In this document: piece after piece, positions 15,424-24,207 of the stretch | How positions within the stretch are numbered: the first letter of the stretch is position 1 | How the letters are laid out: every line of letters starts with the position of its first letter | Assembly (NCBI RefSeq): GCF_017377775.1 | Contig: NZ_JAFVLN010000002.1 | Span: 310,001-374,000, forward strand | Length of the DNA stretch: 64,000 nucleotides | Direction of reading: 5' to 3' | Source: Streptomyces sp. VRA16 Mangrove soil | GTDB lineage: Bacteria > Actinomycetota > Actinomycetes > Streptomycetales > Streptomycetaceae | Translations under genes and position numbers: made by a program | Notes under the pieces: generated by a model | Databases searched by the model: none | Told to the model about the DNA's origin: nothing | Seen by the model: the letters and a program-made list of their open reading frames with translations, nothing else

Positions 15424-17250
15424 TTGCGTGAGTTCACCACCCCCGCTCTGGCATCGGCACCGCCGGTGGGCGGCCTGGCCGACGCCGTGTTCGACCATGC
15501 CCTTGACGATCCCGACCACATCGCCTTCGGCCGCAAGGACGCGGAGGGCCGGTGGCGCGACGTCACCTCGGCCCAGTTCCGCGACGAGGTACTGGGCCTG
15601 GCCAAGGGGCTGCTCGCCCAGGGCATCCGGTTCGGCGACCGGGTCGCCATCATGTCCCGCACGCGCTACGAGTGGACCCTCTTCGACTTCGCCCTGTGGT
15701 CCATCGGCGCCCAGGTCGTCCCGATCTACTCGACGTCCTCGGCCGAGCAGGTCTTCTGGATGCTGTACGACGCCCAGGTCTCGGCGGCGGTCGTGGAGCA
15801 CGAGGACCACGCGATGACCATCGCGACGGTCATCGACCGGCTGCCGCAGCTGCACCGGCTGTGGCAGCTGGACGGCGGCGCCGTCGACGAGGTGACCGCG
15901 TCCGGCACCCACATCGACGACGAGACGGTGCACCGGCACCGCAAGGCGGTGACCCCGGACTCGACCGCCACGATCATCTACACGTCCGGCACGACCGGCC
16001 GCCCCAAGGGCTGTGTCATCTCGCACGCGAACTTCATGTTCGAGGGCGACACGATGATCCAGCGCTGGGAGCCGGTGTTCTCCTCCAAGCGGGACCGGAC
16101 GGCCTCCACCCTGCTCTTCCTGCCCCTCGCCCATGTCTTCGGGCGGATGGTGCAGGTCGCGGCGGTGCGCGGCGGCGTCAAGATGGGGCACCAGCCGCAG
16201 CTGAACGCGGCCGCGCTCCTTCCCGACCTCCAGGCGTTCCGTCCGACGTTCATCCTCGCGGTCCCGTACATCTTCGAGAAGGTGTTCAACGCGGCCCGCC
16301 GCAAGGCCGAGAAGGACGGCAGGGCGGGCGCGTTCGACAAGGCCGTGGAGTGCGCCGTGAAGTACGCGGACGCCCAGGAGGCCAAGGCGTTCGGCACCGG
16401 CCCCGGGCCGTCGGCGTCGCTGCGCATGCAGCACTCGCTCTTCGACAAGCTCGTCTACTCCAAGGTGCGCGAGGCGATGGGCGGCAGGGTGCGGCACGCG
16501 ATGTCGGGCGGCTCGGGCATGGACCGCCGGCTCGGCCTGTTCTTCGCGGGCGCGGGCGTCACGATCTACGAGGGCTACGGGCTGACCGAGTCGACGGCCG
16601 CGGCCACCGCGAACCCGCCCGAGCAGACCCGGTACGGCACGGTCGGCAAGGCCATTCCGGGCACCACCGTGCACATCGCGGAGGACGGTGAGGTCTGGCT
16701 CTACGGCGGCAACGTCTTCCAGGGGTATCTCAACGACCCCAAGGCGACCGACGCCACCCTGCACGACGGCTGGCTCGCCACCGGTGACCTGGGCGCCCTC
16801 GACGAGGACGGCTATCTGACCATCACCGGCCGCAAGAAGGAGATCCTCGTGACCTCCGGCGGCAAGAGCGTCTCGCCGCAGCAGTTGGAGGAGCGGGTGC
16901 GCGACCATCCGCTGGTCGCGCAGTGCATCGTCGTCGGCAACGACCGGCCCTACATCGCCGCGCTCGTCACGCTCGACTCGGAGGCCGTCGAGCACTGGCT
17001 CGGCATGCGCAACAAGCAGATGATGCACCCGGCCGAGCTGGTGCGCGACCCCGATCTGGAGATGGAGGTGCGGCGCGCGGTCGTCGCGGCCAACACCCTG
17101 GTCTCGCAGGCCGAGTCGATCCGTACGTTCCGGATCCTGGCGCACCAGTTCAGCGAGGAGCACGGGCTGCTCACCCCGTCCCTGAAGCTGAAGCGGAAGG
17201 CGATCGAGACGGCGTACGCGTCCGAGGTGGAGGCGCTGTACCGGGCGTGA
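15424..17250 (+). CDS. Long-chain fatty-acid--CoA ligase (AMP-forming)
   Basis: A 608-aa ANL-superfamily enzyme. The P-loop TIIYTSGTTGRPKG is at about residue 184, the A5 motif YEGYGLTESTAA at about 380, and the hinge/A8 region DGWLATGDLG...GYLTITGRKKEILVTSGGK near 450-480. The A10 lysine falls in PSLKLKRKAIETAY. It activates fatty acids to acyl-CoA with ATP. I chose the TTG at 15424: AAGGAG lies 5-6 nt upstream and it gives the family N terminus REFTTPALASAP. The ABC importer operon begins 121 nt after the stop; a shared role in taking up and activating a carboxylic acid is possible. Confidence 0.92.
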   Translation: MREFTTPALASAPPVGGLADAVFDHALDDPDHIAFGRKDAEGRWRDVTSAQFRDEVLGLAKGLLAQGIRFGDRVAIMSRTRYEWTLFDFALWSIGAQVVPIYSTSSAEQVFWMLYDAQVSAAVVEHEDHAMTIATVIDRLPQLHRLWQLDGGAVDEVTASGTHIDDETVHRHRKAVTPDSTATIIYTSGTTGRPKGCVISHANFMFEGDTMIQRWEPVFSSKRDRTASTLLFLPLAHVFGRMVQVAAVRGGVKMGHQPQLNAAALLPDLQAFRPTFILAVPYIFEKVFNAARRKAEKDGRAGAFDKAVECAVKYADAQEAKAFGTGPGPSASLRMQHSLFDKLVYSKVREAMGGRVRHAMSGGSGMDRRLGLFFAGAGVTIYEGYGLTESTAAATANPPEQTRYGTVGKAIPGTTVHIAEDGEVWLYGGNVFQGYLNDPKATDATLHDGWLATGDLGALDEDGYLTITGRKKEILVTSGGKSVSPQQLEERVRDHPLVAQCIVVGNDRPYIAALVTLDSEAVEHWLGMRNKQMMHPAELVRDPDLEMEVRRAVVAANTLVSQAESIRTFRILAHQFSEEHGLLTPSLKLKRKAIETAYASEVEALYRA

Positions 17251-17280
17251 TCCGGCCGCTCGTGCACGTCCGACGGTTTC

Positions 17281-17326
17281 TGACGGTTCATCAATTACCG
17301 ATGCGTCACTTATTGACGGTTCATCA
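17281..17326. promoter_or_regulatory. 13-bp direct repeat upstream of the Liv-type ABC operon
   Basis: TGACGGTTCATCA occurs at 17281-17293 and again at 17314-17326, 33 bp apart. A related TGCGTCA lies between them. The element is 46-90 nt before the GTG of the binding-protein gene and probably binds an unidentified regulator. Confidence 0.55.
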
Positions 17327-17371
17327 GGTCGCACACAGAATCACCCTCACTTCGACGGAGGGGGCCCGACC

Positions 17372-18631
17372 GTGTCGCGACCGATCCGCGCCATCACCGC
17401 CACCGTGGCGGCACTTCTGCTCGCCACCGCCTGCAACTCCACCGCCACCAGCACCGACTCGCCCGGCGCGAAGGGCGGTTCGGTACGCGGAGTGACCGAC
17501 GACACCATCAAGGTCGGCGGCATCGTCTCGATGACGACCGCGAGCGGGTACAGCAAGAAGGACACCGACCTGGGCGCCAGGGCCCGCTTCGACCGGGCCA
17601 ACGCCGAGGGCGGGATCAACGGCCGGAAGATCGAGTACCTGGGCGCGGAGGACGACGGCCAGGAGCCGGCGAAGAACCTCGCCGCGGCCCGCAAACTCGT
17701 CCAGCAGGACAAGGTGTTCGCGATCGCGCCGATGAGCTCGGTGACGTTCTCCGGCGCGGACTTCCTGCAGAAACAGAAGGTACCGACGTTCGGCTGGGGC
17801 ACGCTGCCGTCGTTCTGCGGGCCGACCTACATCTACGGCTTCGGCGGCTGCATGGTGCCGATGCCGGGCGGCACCATCTCGCAGACCTGGCCGGAGGGGC
17901 TCAAGCACGTCACGGGCGGCTCGAAGGGCAGGTCGGTCGCGATCCTCGCCAACGACAACGACGCAGGCACCTTCGCCATCCGCACCTACAAGCAGTCGTT
18001 CGCGTCGGCCGGCTACAAGGTGACGTACGCCAAGGCGTCCGTGCCCGCGACGTCCGTGCCGAGCGACTGGTCCGCGTACACGAAGGAACTGCTGCGCAGC
18101 GACGGCGGCAAGGCACCGGACGTGGTCGTGTCCGTCATGCAGACCCCGTACAACATCGGTCTGTTCACCACCGTCAAGCGCACCGGGTTCAAGGGCGTGC
18201 TCACCGATCCGACCGACTACGACCCGGGGCTGCTCGCCAAGAGCGCGACGAAGCAGGCGCTCGACGGGGTGCACGTGCTGCTCTCCTTCGAGCCGTTCGA
18301 GTCGAAGTCGGCGCAGATGGACCAGTTCAAGGCGGACATCAAGAAGGCGTCGGGCGGTAAGGACGTTCCGCTCAACATGCACATGATGACCGGCTACATG
18401 AGCGCGGACCTCTTCCTGGCCGTCGCGAAGAAGGCCGGCAAGGACCTGACCGTGGCGTCGTTCCAGAAGGCGGCGAGCGGGTTCTCGGACACCGGGACGA
18501 TGGTCGGCGACCGCGAACTGCCGCGCGGGCAGCGGGAGTCGTTCGGCTGCGGAGCGCTCGTGCAGCTCAAGGGCGGCTCGTACCGGGTGTCGGCACCGTT
18601 CAAGTGCTACGACCCGATCCCCTTCAAGTAG
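17372..18631 (+). CDS. Branched-chain-amino-acid-type ABC transporter substrate-binding lipoprotein
   Basis: A 419-aa periplasmic-type binding protein with a lipoprotein signal: basic start, hydrophobic core, lipobox LATAC with Cys21. It starts with GTG preceded by GGAGGG. DDTIKVGGIVSMTTASG and ARARFDRANAEGGINGRKIEY are the family 6 (Leu/Ile/Val-binding) start of lobe 1. The true ligand is unknown: homologues bind amides, aromatic acids or other carboxylates. It is the first gene of the operon, and the permease gene follows 22 nt later. Confidence 0.9.
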   Translation: MSRPIRAITATVAALLLATACNSTATSTDSPGAKGGSVRGVTDDTIKVGGIVSMTTASGYSKKDTDLGARARFDRANAEGGINGRKIEYLGAEDDGQEPAKNLAAARKLVQQDKVFAIAPMSSVTFSGADFLQKQKVPTFGWGTLPSFCGPTYIYGFGGCMVPMPGGTISQTWPEGLKHVTGGSKGRSVAILANDNDAGTFAIRTYKQSFASAGYKVTYAKASVPATSVPSDWSAYTKELLRSDGGKAPDVVVSVMQTPYNIGLFTTVKRTGFKGVLTDPTDYDPGLLAKSATKQALDGVHVLLSFEPFESKSAQMDQFKADIKKASGGKDVPLNMHMMTGYMSADLFLAVAKKAGKDLTVASFQKAASGFSDTGTMVGDRELPRGQRESFGCGALVQLKGGSYRVSAPFKCYDPIPFK

Positions 18632-18653
18632 CCGACCGCGCAGGGGAGTTCTC

Positions 18654-21323
18654 ATGGCTGACCTGCTTGCCTTCGTTCTGAGCGGGCTCGTCTCGGGCGC
18701 GCTGTACGCGTTGCTCGCGACGGGGCTCGTCCTGTCCTACTCCGCGTCCGGCCTGTTCAACTTCGCGCACGGCGCGACGGCCTATCTGTGCGCGCTCGCC
18801 TTCTACGAGCTGCACTCGGGCCTCGGGTGGCCCGCCGTGCCGACGGCCCTGCTGCTCGTCCTGATCGTGTCTCCCTTGCTGGGGTGGGGACTTGACCGGC
18901 TGATGTTCCGCAAGCTGGCGCGGGTCGGGGAGACCGCGCAGATCGTCGCGACGATCGGACTGCTCGTCGCGCTGCCCGCGCTCGGCCTGTGGGTGGTGGA
19001 GCTGCTCGACGACGCGGGGGCGTCCGTGCTGCCCGCGGAGAACCAGTTCGGGCTGCCCGGCGTGGGGCCGAGCCCGGCGAAGAACTGGCAGCTGATGGAC
19101 GGCGTCGGCATCGACTCCGACCAGCTGATCACATGGGTGACGACGGCGGTCGTCGCGCTCGGTCTGTGGATTCTGCTGCGTCACACGGCACTTGGGCTGA
19201 AACTGCGGGCCGCCGTGGACAACCGGGCGCTCGTCGAGCTGCGCGGGATGAGCGCGGACCGGCTCTCGTCGGTCGCGTGGATGCTGTCGTCGGGCCTGGC
19301 CGGGCTCGCCGGGGTGCTCGCCACTCCCCTGCTCGGCCTCTCCTCGCACGACTTCACGCTGTTCCTGTTCGTGTCGGCGACGGCCGCGGTGCTCGGCCGC
19401 TTCCTGTCGATCCCGCTGGCGTTCGCGGGCGGGCTCGGGCTCGGGGTGCTGCAGAACCTGGTCGCGGGGTACGCCTCGTTCGCCGAGCGGATCACCGGTT
19501 TCCGTACGGCGGTGCCGTTCCTGATCCTGTTCGCCGGGCTGCTGCTGCTCACGCGGCGGCAGCGCACGGCGGGCACGGCGGCGACGGACGCGCCGCCGGT
19601 CGACTATCTGGCGGGCCGCTCGTGGGCGCGCCGCTGGGGCCCCTGGGCGGTGGCGGGGCTGCTCTTGGGCCTCGCCTTCTACACGGTGACGACCCCGTTC
19701 TGGAGCGGGATCCTCGCCCAGGGGCTCGCGATCTCCCTGGTGTTCATCTCGTTCACGGTCGTCACCGGGCTCGGCGCGATGGTCTCGCTCGCGCAGGCCA
19801 CGTTCGTGACGGGCGCGGCGCTGGTCGCCGGGCTGCTGATGCGTCACGGGGTGCCGTTCCTCGGGGCGGCGCTGATCGGGACGTGCGCGGCGGCGGTGCT
19901 CGGCGCGCTGGTGGCGCTGCCCGCGCTGCGGCTCGGCGGCCGCTCGCTGGCCCTGGCCACGCTCGCGCTCGCCTTCCTCGCGGACCAAGTCCTGTTCCAG
20001 ATGGGCTGGTTGCGCAACGGCGACACCGGCTGGGAGATCCCGCGCGCCGTATTCGGACCGGTCGACCTGGGCGACGACCGGGCGATGGGCGTCGCGATGC
20101 TCGTGCTGTGCGCGGCGGGGGTGGCGGGGCTCAGCGCGCTGCGCGGCTCGCGGGCGGGCCGGGCGATGCTCGCGGTGCGCTCGGCACCGGCGGCGGCGAT
20201 GGCGTCGGGGGTCTCCGTCGTCCGCACGAAACTCCTGCTCTTCACGCTCTCGGCGGGGCTCGCCGGGTTCGGCGGCGTGATGTACGCGTCGTACAACACC
20301 CGGATCACGGCGACCGACTTCACCGCGATGACGGGCCTGATCTGGCTCGCGGTGGTGGTCGCGGCCGGGGTGCGGCGTCCGCAGTTCGCGGTGGTCGCCG
20401 GGCTCACCTTCGCGGTCGTCCCGCATCTGATCAGCGACTACGTCACGGACTCGGTGCAGCTCCCGGTGATCCTGTTCGGCCTCGCGGGCCTGGCGCTCGC
20501 CAACGACCCGGACGGGTACTGCGCGGCGTTCTCGGTCCGCAGGCACCGCCGCCGCGAGACGACCGCCCCGGCCCCCGCGCCCCCCGGCGGATCGGGGCCC
20601 GACCCGGACGCGGCGCTCCAACTCAGCGGCGTACAGGCCGGATACGACGGCGCGCCCGTCCTCCAGGGCGTCGACCTGACCGTCCGCCCCGGCGAGATCG
20701 TGGCCCTGCTCGGACCGAACGGCGCGGGGAAGTCGACCACGTGCAAGGTGGCGGCGGGGCTGCTCGCACCGCTGCACGGACAGGTGTACGTGGCCGGGGG
20801 CGCCGCCGGCCGGCAGGGGGCGGTGCGCCGGGCGCGGGCGGGGGTCGTCCTGGCCCCGGAGGGCCGCGGCATCTTCCCGTCACTGACGGTGGACGAGAAC
20901 CTCGCCCTCCAACTTCCCTCCAAACCCGACCGGTTGACGGTGTACGGGCGCTTCCCCGGCCTGGCCGCCCGCAGGGACGTACCGGCGGGCTCCCTCTCCG
21001 GCGGGGAGCAGCAACTCCTGGCTCTGGCCCCGCTGTTGCACCGTCCGCCGCGGGTCCTGATCGCGGACGAGCCGTCGCTCGGGCTGGCGCCGCGAGTCGT
21101 CGACGAGGTGTACCGGCTGCTCGCCGAACTCCGCGACGCGGGCACGGGGTTGCTGCTCGTCGAGGAGAAGGCGTCCGAGATCCTCGGCGTCGCCGACACG
21201 GTGGCCTACCTCGCGCAGGGCCGCGTCACGTGGTGCGGGCCGCGCGAGAAGGTCGAGACGGAGCGGCTCACGGACGCGTATCTCGGGATCGCGTCGACCA
21301 GCGGCACGGAGGCCCACTCATGA
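18654..21323 (+). CDS. Fused LivH-LivM-LivF ABC transporter (two permeases plus ATPase)
   Basis: An 889-aa fusion. Residues 1-300 are a LivH permease (LSGLVSGALYALLATGLVLS, FNFAHGA). Residues about 320-630 are a LivM permease (LVFISFTVVTGLGAMVSLAQ, ARLAVRSAP-like loop RAMLAVRSAPAAAMASGV). Residues about 655-889 are a LivF ATPase with Walker A GPNGAGKST (about 687), signature LSGGEQQLLALAP (about 781) and Walker B VLIADEPSLGLAP (about 802). The frame is open throughout with no sign of a frameshift. It needs only the binding protein and LivG to complete an importer. The stop overlaps livG by 4 bp. Confidence 0.9.
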   Translation: MADLLAFVLSGLVSGALYALLATGLVLSYSASGLFNFAHGATAYLCALAFYELHSGLGWPAVPTALLLVLIVSPLLGWGLDRLMFRKLARVGETAQIVATIGLLVALPALGLWVVELLDDAGASVLPAENQFGLPGVGPSPAKNWQLMDGVGIDSDQLITWVTTAVVALGLWILLRHTALGLKLRAAVDNRALVELRGMSADRLSSVAWMLSSGLAGLAGVLATPLLGLSSHDFTLFLFVSATAAVLGRFLSIPLAFAGGLGLGVLQNLVAGYASFAERITGFRTAVPFLILFAGLLLLTRRQRTAGTAATDAPPVDYLAGRSWARRWGPWAVAGLLLGLAFYTVTTPFWSGILAQGLAISLVFISFTVVTGLGAMVSLAQATFVTGAALVAGLLMRHGVPFLGAALIGTCAAAVLGALVALPALRLGGRSLALATLALAFLADQVLFQMGWLRNGDTGWEIPRAVFGPVDLGDDRAMGVAMLVLCAAGVAGLSALRGSRAGRAMLAVRSAPAAAMASGVSVVRTKLLLFTLSAGLAGFGGVMYASYNTRITATDFTAMTGLIWLAVVVAAGVRRPQFAVVAGLTFAVVPHLISDYVTDSVQLPVILFGLAGLALANDPDGYCAAFSVRRHRRRETTAPAPAPPGGSGPDPDAALQLSGVQAGYDGAPVLQGVDLTVRPGEIVALLGPNGAGKSTTCKVAAGLLAPLHGQVYVAGGAAGRQGAVRRARAGVVLAPEGRGIFPSLTVDENLALQLPSKPDRLTVYGRFPGLAARRDVPAGSLSGGEQQLLALAPLLHRPPRVLIADEPSLGLAPRVVDEVYRLLAELRDAGTGLLLVEEKASEILGVADTVAYLAQGRVTWCGPREKVETERLTDAYLGIASTSGTEAHS

Positions 21324-22072
21324 GCGGGGCGCACGTCCTGGAGGCCGAGCGGATCGGCGTACGGTTCGGTGGCGTCACGGCGTTGACGGAGGTGGACCTG
21401 CGCCTGTCCCCCGGCGAGGTGTGCGGTCTGATCGGGCCGAACGGCGCGGGCAAGACGACCTTCTTCGACGTCGTCTCGGGCATCCGGCGCCCCGACAGCG
21501 GCCGCGTCCTGCTCGACGGCACGGACGTCACGCGCCGCTCCCCCGTGTGGCGGGCGCGGCACGGCATGCGCCGCACCTTCCAGCGCCAGCAGTTGTTCGG
21601 GCAGCTCACGGTCGCGGACCATCTGCTGGTCGCGCAGGAGTGGCGGCGCGGCGGGACCGACGCCGCGCGCATCCGGGACCTGCTGACGTCCTGCGGCCTG
21701 TCGGACCTCGCCACGTCGTACGCGGGCACGCTGCCTGTCGGCCGGGCCCGCATGGTGGAACTGGCGCGGGCCGCCGCCGACCGCCCGCGCGTTCTGCTCC
21801 TGGACGAACCGGCCTCGGGCATGACGGCCGAGGAGCGCGGCCTGCTCGCGTCCGTGGTGCGCACGCTCGCCGAGGAGACGGAGTGCGCGGTGCTGCTCGT
21901 CGAGCACAACGTGGCGTTCGTGATGGAGCTGTGCTCCCGGGTCGTGGTCCTCGACCTGGGTGCCGTGCTCGCCGAAGGGAGTCCGGAGGCGGTCCGCGCG
22001 GACCGCAGGGTACGCGAGGCATACCTCGGGACACAGGAGAATCACACTCCGACCCACAGTTCACATACCTGA
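21320..22072 (+). CDS. ABC transporter ATP-binding protein, LivG type
   Basis: A 250-aa ATPase. Walker A GPNGAGKTTFF, the LivG insert VTRRSPVWRARHGMRRTFQ, the signature-like TLPVGRARMVELARA and Walker B VLLLDEPASGM are present. The signature is degenerate: canonical LSGGQ is replaced by LPVGR, which fits LivG-like members with LPYGxQR. The start overlaps the fusion gene by 4 bp (ATGA). Last gene of the operon; the aldo/keto reductase follows after 114 nt. Confidence 0.9.
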   Translation: MSGAHVLEAERIGVRFGGVTALTEVDLRLSPGEVCGLIGPNGAGKTTFFDVVSGIRRPDSGRVLLDGTDVTRRSPVWRARHGMRRTFQRQQLFGQLTVADHLLVAQEWRRGGTDAARIRDLLTSCGLSDLATSYAGTLPVGRARMVELARAAADRPRVLLLDEPASGMTAEERGLLASVVRTLAEETECAVLLVEHNVAFVMELCSRVVVLDLGAVLAEGSPEAVRADRRVREAYLGTQENHTPTHSSHT

Positions 22073-22186
22073 CTGGCATGCTGGTCACGCTGCGGGAAAC
22101 AGAATGTCCGCACAGGAATGCGCGTACGCCCGTGATCGTTGACCATGGGAGTACGACCGACTGACGACCCAAAGGACCGACACCTC

Positions 22187-23020
22187 GTGAGCAAGGTTCC
22201 CCCGATCATCCTGAACAACGGCGTCGAGATGCCCCAGCTCGGCTTCGGTGTGTGGCAGGTGCCGGACGACGAGGCCGCCACCGCGGTCACGACGGCACTT
22301 CAGGCCGGGTACCGCAGCATCGACACCGCGGCGATCTACGGCAACGAAGCGGGCACCGGCAAGGCGATCAACGCGTCGGGCGTGCCGCGCGAGGAGCTCT
22401 TCGTCACGACGAAGCTGTGGAACTCGAACCAGGGCTACGACAGCACGCTGCGCGCCTTCGACGAGTCCCTGGACAAGCTGGGCCTCGACTATGTCGACCT
22501 GTACCTGATCCACTGGCCGCTGCCGGCCAGGGACACGTACGTGGACACGTACAAGGCGTTCGAGAAGATCTACGCGGACGGCCGCGCCAAGGCCATCGGT
22601 GTCTCGAACTTCCTGCCGGAGCACCTGGACCGGCTGACCGCGGAGACGAGCATCATCCCGGCGGTCAACCAGATCGAGCTCCACCCGCACCTGCAGCAGC
22701 GCGCCTCCCGTGAGCGGCACGCGGAGCTGGGCATCGCCACCGAGGCCTGGTCCCCGCTGGGCCAGGGCAAGGGCCTCCTGGAGGTCCCGGCGATCGTCGC
22801 CATCGCCCAGAAGCACGGCCGCACCCCCGCGCAGGTCGTCCTGCGCTGGCACATCCAGCTGGGCAACGTGGTGATCCCCAAGTCCGTGACCCCGTCGCGG
22901 ATCCAGGAGAACATCGACGTGTACGGCTTCGAGCTGGACCCCGAGGACCTGGGCGCGATCTCGGCCCTGAACGAGGACCGGCGGATCGGCCCGGACCCGG
23001 CCGCGTTCGACGTGGCCTGA
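22187..23020 (+). CDS. Aldo/keto reductase
   Basis: A 277-aa AKR5-like enzyme (2,5-diketo-gluconate reductase type) that reduces aldehydes or ketones with NADPH. The catalytic tetrad is Asp46, Tyr51, Lys76 and His109 (DTAAIYGNE, TTKLW, LIHWPLP). The C-terminal IPKSVTPSRIQENIDVYGFE binds the cofactor phosphate. I chose the GTG at 22187, which gives VSKVPPIILNNGVEMPQLG, the usual N terminus; AAAGGA lies 10 nt upstream. The in-frame ATG at 22145 and others upstream are less likely. Confidence 0.92.
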   Translation: MSKVPPIILNNGVEMPQLGFGVWQVPDDEAATAVTTALQAGYRSIDTAAIYGNEAGTGKAINASGVPREELFVTTKLWNSNQGYDSTLRAFDESLDKLGLDYVDLYLIHWPLPARDTYVDTYKAFEKIYADGRAKAIGVSNFLPEHLDRLTAETSIIPAVNQIELHPHLQQRASRERHAELGIATEAWSPLGQGKGLLEVPAIVAIAQKHGRTPAQVVLRWHIQLGNVVIPKSVTPSRIQENIDVYGFELDPEDLGAISALNEDRRIGPDPAAFDVA

Positions 23021-23167
23021 CCTCCTCGGGTGAGGGCTCGGCGGACCTTGCGGCAGGGCAGGTCCGGCAACTGGGCCTGCCACTCGTCGCGACCGGGGCC
23101 ACCGCCGCGGGCACCCATCGTGTCCGCGGCGGTGGCCTCGTCCATGAGATGCCGGCAGTGCGGGCGG

Positions 23168-24082
23168 CTACGCCTTCACGGCCACGTGCACCGTGTGCGC
23201 CACCAGCAGGAACACGTCCTCGCGGCGGTGCAGGCCCTGCGGGTCCTGCGGGTCGAGGAGGCGGTCCAGGGTCGCGACGTCCTCGGCGTCGAGGGACTCC
23301 TCGAAGACGGAGCGGCGGCGCTCCCACATGTCGACGAGCATCTCGCGCCCGGCGGCCGGGAGCGGGGCCGGGAGGTCGAGAAGGAAGGTGCGGGAGCGGG
23401 CGCCGGTGAGACCCGCGTCCGTGAGGAGGGCCGTCCAGTCCTCCGTGTCCTGCTTGGCGCCCGGCAGCGAGCGGCGCATCTCGTCGAACCAGGTGTCCTC
23501 GATGGCGTCCGCACGCGTCTCCAGGCCGGGCCGGCCGAAGCCGAAGTCGCGCGGGAGACTGCGCAGCGGGAGGCCGCCCTCGACGAGGGCGAGGGTGCCG
23601 CCCGGGTTGAGCCGGGAGGCGAGCGCGGCGATCGCGGCGCGCTGGTCGCCGACATGGTGCAGCGAGCGGGCCGCCCAGATCAGGTCGGCGTGCGGCAGCT
23701 CGTCGATGCTGTCGGGGAGTTCCACGCGCAGGGTGCTGGTGCGGTCGGCGATGCCCGCGGCCGCGAACTGCTGCGTGGCGCGGGCGAGGAGGGCCTCCTC
23801 CGGGTCGGCGGCCACGATCCGGGCGTCCGGGAAGGCGTCGGCGAGCTGCAGGGAGATCGCGCCCGGGCCGCTGCCCGCGTCGACGATCACGCCGGTGCCG
23901 CCGGGGCGCTCGGTGTGCAGCCACTGGAGCGCCTCGGTGTACAGGGGGCGGTAGACCTCCGCGCCGCGCTCCAGGTGCGGGATCATCGTGGCCCAGTCCA
24001 TGTCCTTGGTGCCGTGCTTGTGACCGTGCCCGTGGCCGTGGCCCTGGTGCCCCTGCGTGTGGTCGTGGTGGCCGTGTGCCAT
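23168..24082 (-). CDS. Class I SAM-dependent methyltransferase with His-rich N terminus
   Basis: A 304-aa protein. VIVDAGSGPGAISLQLADAF is the SAM-binding motif I, followed by ARIVAADPEE (motif II) and LNPGGTLALVEGG (motif III). The first 25 residues are unusual: HGHHDHTQGHQGHGHGHGHK, about half histidine, which may bind Ni, Zn or Co. The ATG at 24082 is the natural start; the upstream extension to 24211 is Arg-rich and non-coding in style. Substrate unknown. The 147-nt gap to the aldo/keto reductase (convergent) has no clear feature. Confidence 0.85.
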   Translation of the reverse strand: MAHGHHDHTQGHQGHGHGHGHKHGTKDMDWATMIPHLERGAEVYRPLYTEALQWLHTERPGGTGVIVDAGSGPGAISLQLADAFPDARIVAADPEEALLARATQQFAAAGIADRTSTLRVELPDSIDELPHADLIWAARSLHHVGDQRAAIAALASRLNPGGTLALVEGGLPLRSLPRDFGFGRPGLETRADAIEDTWFDEMRRSLPGAKQDTEDWTALLTDAGLTGARSRTFLLDLPAPLPAAGREMLVDMWERRRSVFEESLDAEDVATLDRLLDPQDPQGLHRREDVFLLVAHTVHVAVKA

Positions 24083-24207
24083 GAGTGCCTTCGCCGCCCT
24101 TCGTGTGCCCTGCTGGATGCCTCTCCAGCGTGCGCGGGCCCCACCCCCACAGGCAAGTCGAGTTGCCGATCGTGCAAAAAGGGAGTGGGGGCGGGGCCCG
24201 CGGTCGG

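Noticed and set aside
18989..21319. Overlapping long frame in the second phase of the Liv fusion gene
   Set aside because: It becomes meaningful only from 21320, where the LivG product starts with its own ATG.
22570..23145. Minus-strand frame beginning MDEATAADTMGARGG
   Set aside because: The first 45 residues look protein-like, but the rest is the antisense of the aldo/keto reductase; no start site. At most a short gene fragment.
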